DNA from: an uncultured Mailhella sp.
Lineage (GTDB): Bacteria; Desulfobacterota; Desulfovibrionia; Desulfovibrionales; Desulfovibrionaceae
Assembly: GCA_944324625.1 (NCBI GenBank)
Contig: CALUWZ010000095.1
Location: forward strand, 1-6,769
Length of the DNA stretch: 6,769 nucleotides
Direction of reading: 5' to 3'
Position numbers and translations under genes: made by a program. The notes under the pieces are model-generated. The model did not search any database and was not told the DNA's origin. It saw nothing but the letters and a program-made list of their open reading frames with translations. Shown in pieces: positions 5,969 to 6,769 of this stretch; the first letter of the stretch is position 1; every line of letters starts with the position of its first letter.

Positions 5969-6769
5969 TTACGTTAAGTTTGGGGATATTCCGCCTGTAT
6001 TTTTCTGCTGCGCCGTTTCTTTCTGTTCTTTGGGTTCAGGCTTTGTTTTTTCTGTTTCTGCAGGCAGCCGCTGTTTGCCTTTGGTATACTGGTAAATAAG
6101 CTCAAAGAGCTTTTGCGGCTGGAACGGTTTGGCTATATGGTCATTCATGCCTGCCTGCAGACAAAGTGCGATGTCTTCGGAAAAGGCATTGGCAGAAAGG
6201 GCAATAATCGGAACGGTATTGTCAGGCCTGTTCATGGCGCGGATTTGTTTTGCGGCTTCCAAGCCGTCCATTTCAGGCATTTGCAGATCCATGAGTATGA
6301 TATCGTAAAAGTTTTCCGCTGATCCGGAAAAAAGGTCGACGGCTTCTTTGCCGTTCCATGCCTTATTGACCAGCATATCTTGGCTTGTCAGCAGTTTGTG
6401 GGCGATTTCCATGTTGATTTTATTGTCTTCCACCAAAAGCACATGCACATTTTCCAAATTGACTTCTTCTTTTTCTTCGCCGTGTTCTTGCACGGTATCT
6501 TTTTCGGCGGCTTTAAAGGGCAGGATAACTGTTACTTTCGTGCCTTTGTTCAGTTCGCTTTCGATATTGATTTCTCCGTTCAGGCTGGTGACAATGTTTT
6601 TTACTATGGGCATGCCAAGCCCCGTGCCCAGAACTTCTTTGGCGCCGAAAAGAATTTCGCGCTGATAGGGAATAAAGATTTTTTTCAGAAATTCCTTGGT
6701 CATGCCTATTCCGGTATCTTCAATGACAAATTGGAATTTTGCCTTGCTGCTGCGGTCAAGCTGACGGAC
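5969..6769 (-). CDS. Hybrid histidine kinase, C-terminal part (5' partial): HATPase end plus receiver domain
   Basis: The frame is open through the right window edge, and 22 codons precede the ATG at 6703. Those codons carry the G1 box of the ATPase domain (EDTGIGM), so that ATG is internal and the gene starts outside. Counting from the Met at 6703: residues 1-63 finish the histidine-kinase ATPase domain (F-box IFIPYQRE, G2 box GTGLGMPIVKNIV at 26-38, last strand VTVILPF). An acidic linker (64-85) leads to a receiver domain (86-206) with Glu92-Asp93, phospho-acceptor Asp139 in ILMDLQMP, Ser170 and Lys192 in AKPF. All residues needed for phosphorylation are intact. A tail of about 38 residues rich in Lys, Glu, Pro and Gln ends the protein, with no HPt domain. 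The sensor and dimerisation domains are not visible, so the signal is unknown. It converges on the importer operon, so control of that operon is not implied. Confidence 0.94.
   Translation of the reverse strand, partial: VRQLDRSSKAKFQFVIEDTGIGMTKEFLKKIFIPYQREILFGAKEVLGTGLGMPIVKNIVTSLNGEINIESELNKGTKVTVILPFKAAEKDTVQEHGEEKEEVNLENVHVLLVEDNKINMEIAHKLLTSQDMLVNKAWNGKEAVDLFSGSAENFYDIILMDLQMPEMDGLEAAKQIRAMNRPDNTVPIIALSANAFSEDIALCLQAGMNDHIAKPFQPQKLFELIYQYTKGKQRLPAETEKTKPEPKEQKETAQQKNTGGISPNLT

Noticed and set aside
5969..6703. Stand-alone response-regulator-like gene starting at the ATG at 6703
   Set aside because: The frame continues upstream to the window edge and encodes the ATPase G1 box immediately before this Met, so it is an internal codon of a larger kinase.

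Overview
The window looks like a stretch of chromosome from an anaerobic, probably Gram-negative, sulfidogen-like bacterium. A Desulfovibrionaceae-type host is my best guess, at low to moderate confidence. It rests on the combination of a TRAP carboxylate/sulfonate-type permease, an FmdE-family protein, a FecBCD-type importer and a hybrid sensor kinase, and on a lipoprotein with Asp at +2. Base composition looks balanced by eye. No rRNA, tRNA, CRISPR array, insertion sequence or phage gene was seen.

Layout. (1) Bases 1-1059, plus strand: the C-terminal four fifths of a TRAP transporter large permease (DctM family), cut by the left edge and followed by a clear intrinsic terminator at 1101-1128. 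(2) Bases 1129-1311: a non-coding leader that must carry the promoter of the next unit; no convincing promoter or riboswitch could be read. (3) Bases 1312-5808, plus strand: a tight five-gene operon encoding a lipoprotein substrate-binding protein, a FecCD-type permease, a FepC/BtuD-type ATPase, a SAM-dependent methyltransferase and an FmdE-family protein with a C-terminal zinc finger. Gaps are 17, -4, 18 and 11 bases. (4) Bases 5809-5968: a convergent intergenic space with a perfect 11-bp hairpin that can terminate transcription from both sides. (5) Bases 5969-6769, minus strand: the C-terminal part of a hybrid histidine kinase (end of the ATPase domain plus a receiver domain), cut by the right edge.

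How the genes may work together. The first three operon genes make a complete type II ABC importer of the class that brings in iron-siderophores, haem, cobalamin or, in the MolBCA branch, molybdate/tungstate. The last two are cytoplasmic. FmdE proteins are named for their place in a molybdenum formylmethanofuran dehydrogenase operon, and their function is not settled. An importer translationally linked to a methyltransferase and an FmdE protein therefore suggests uptake and intracellular handling of a metal or metal-cofactor. The substrate cannot be read from the sequence; molybdate/tungstate is a reasonable but unproven candidate. This operon is the most interesting part of the window.
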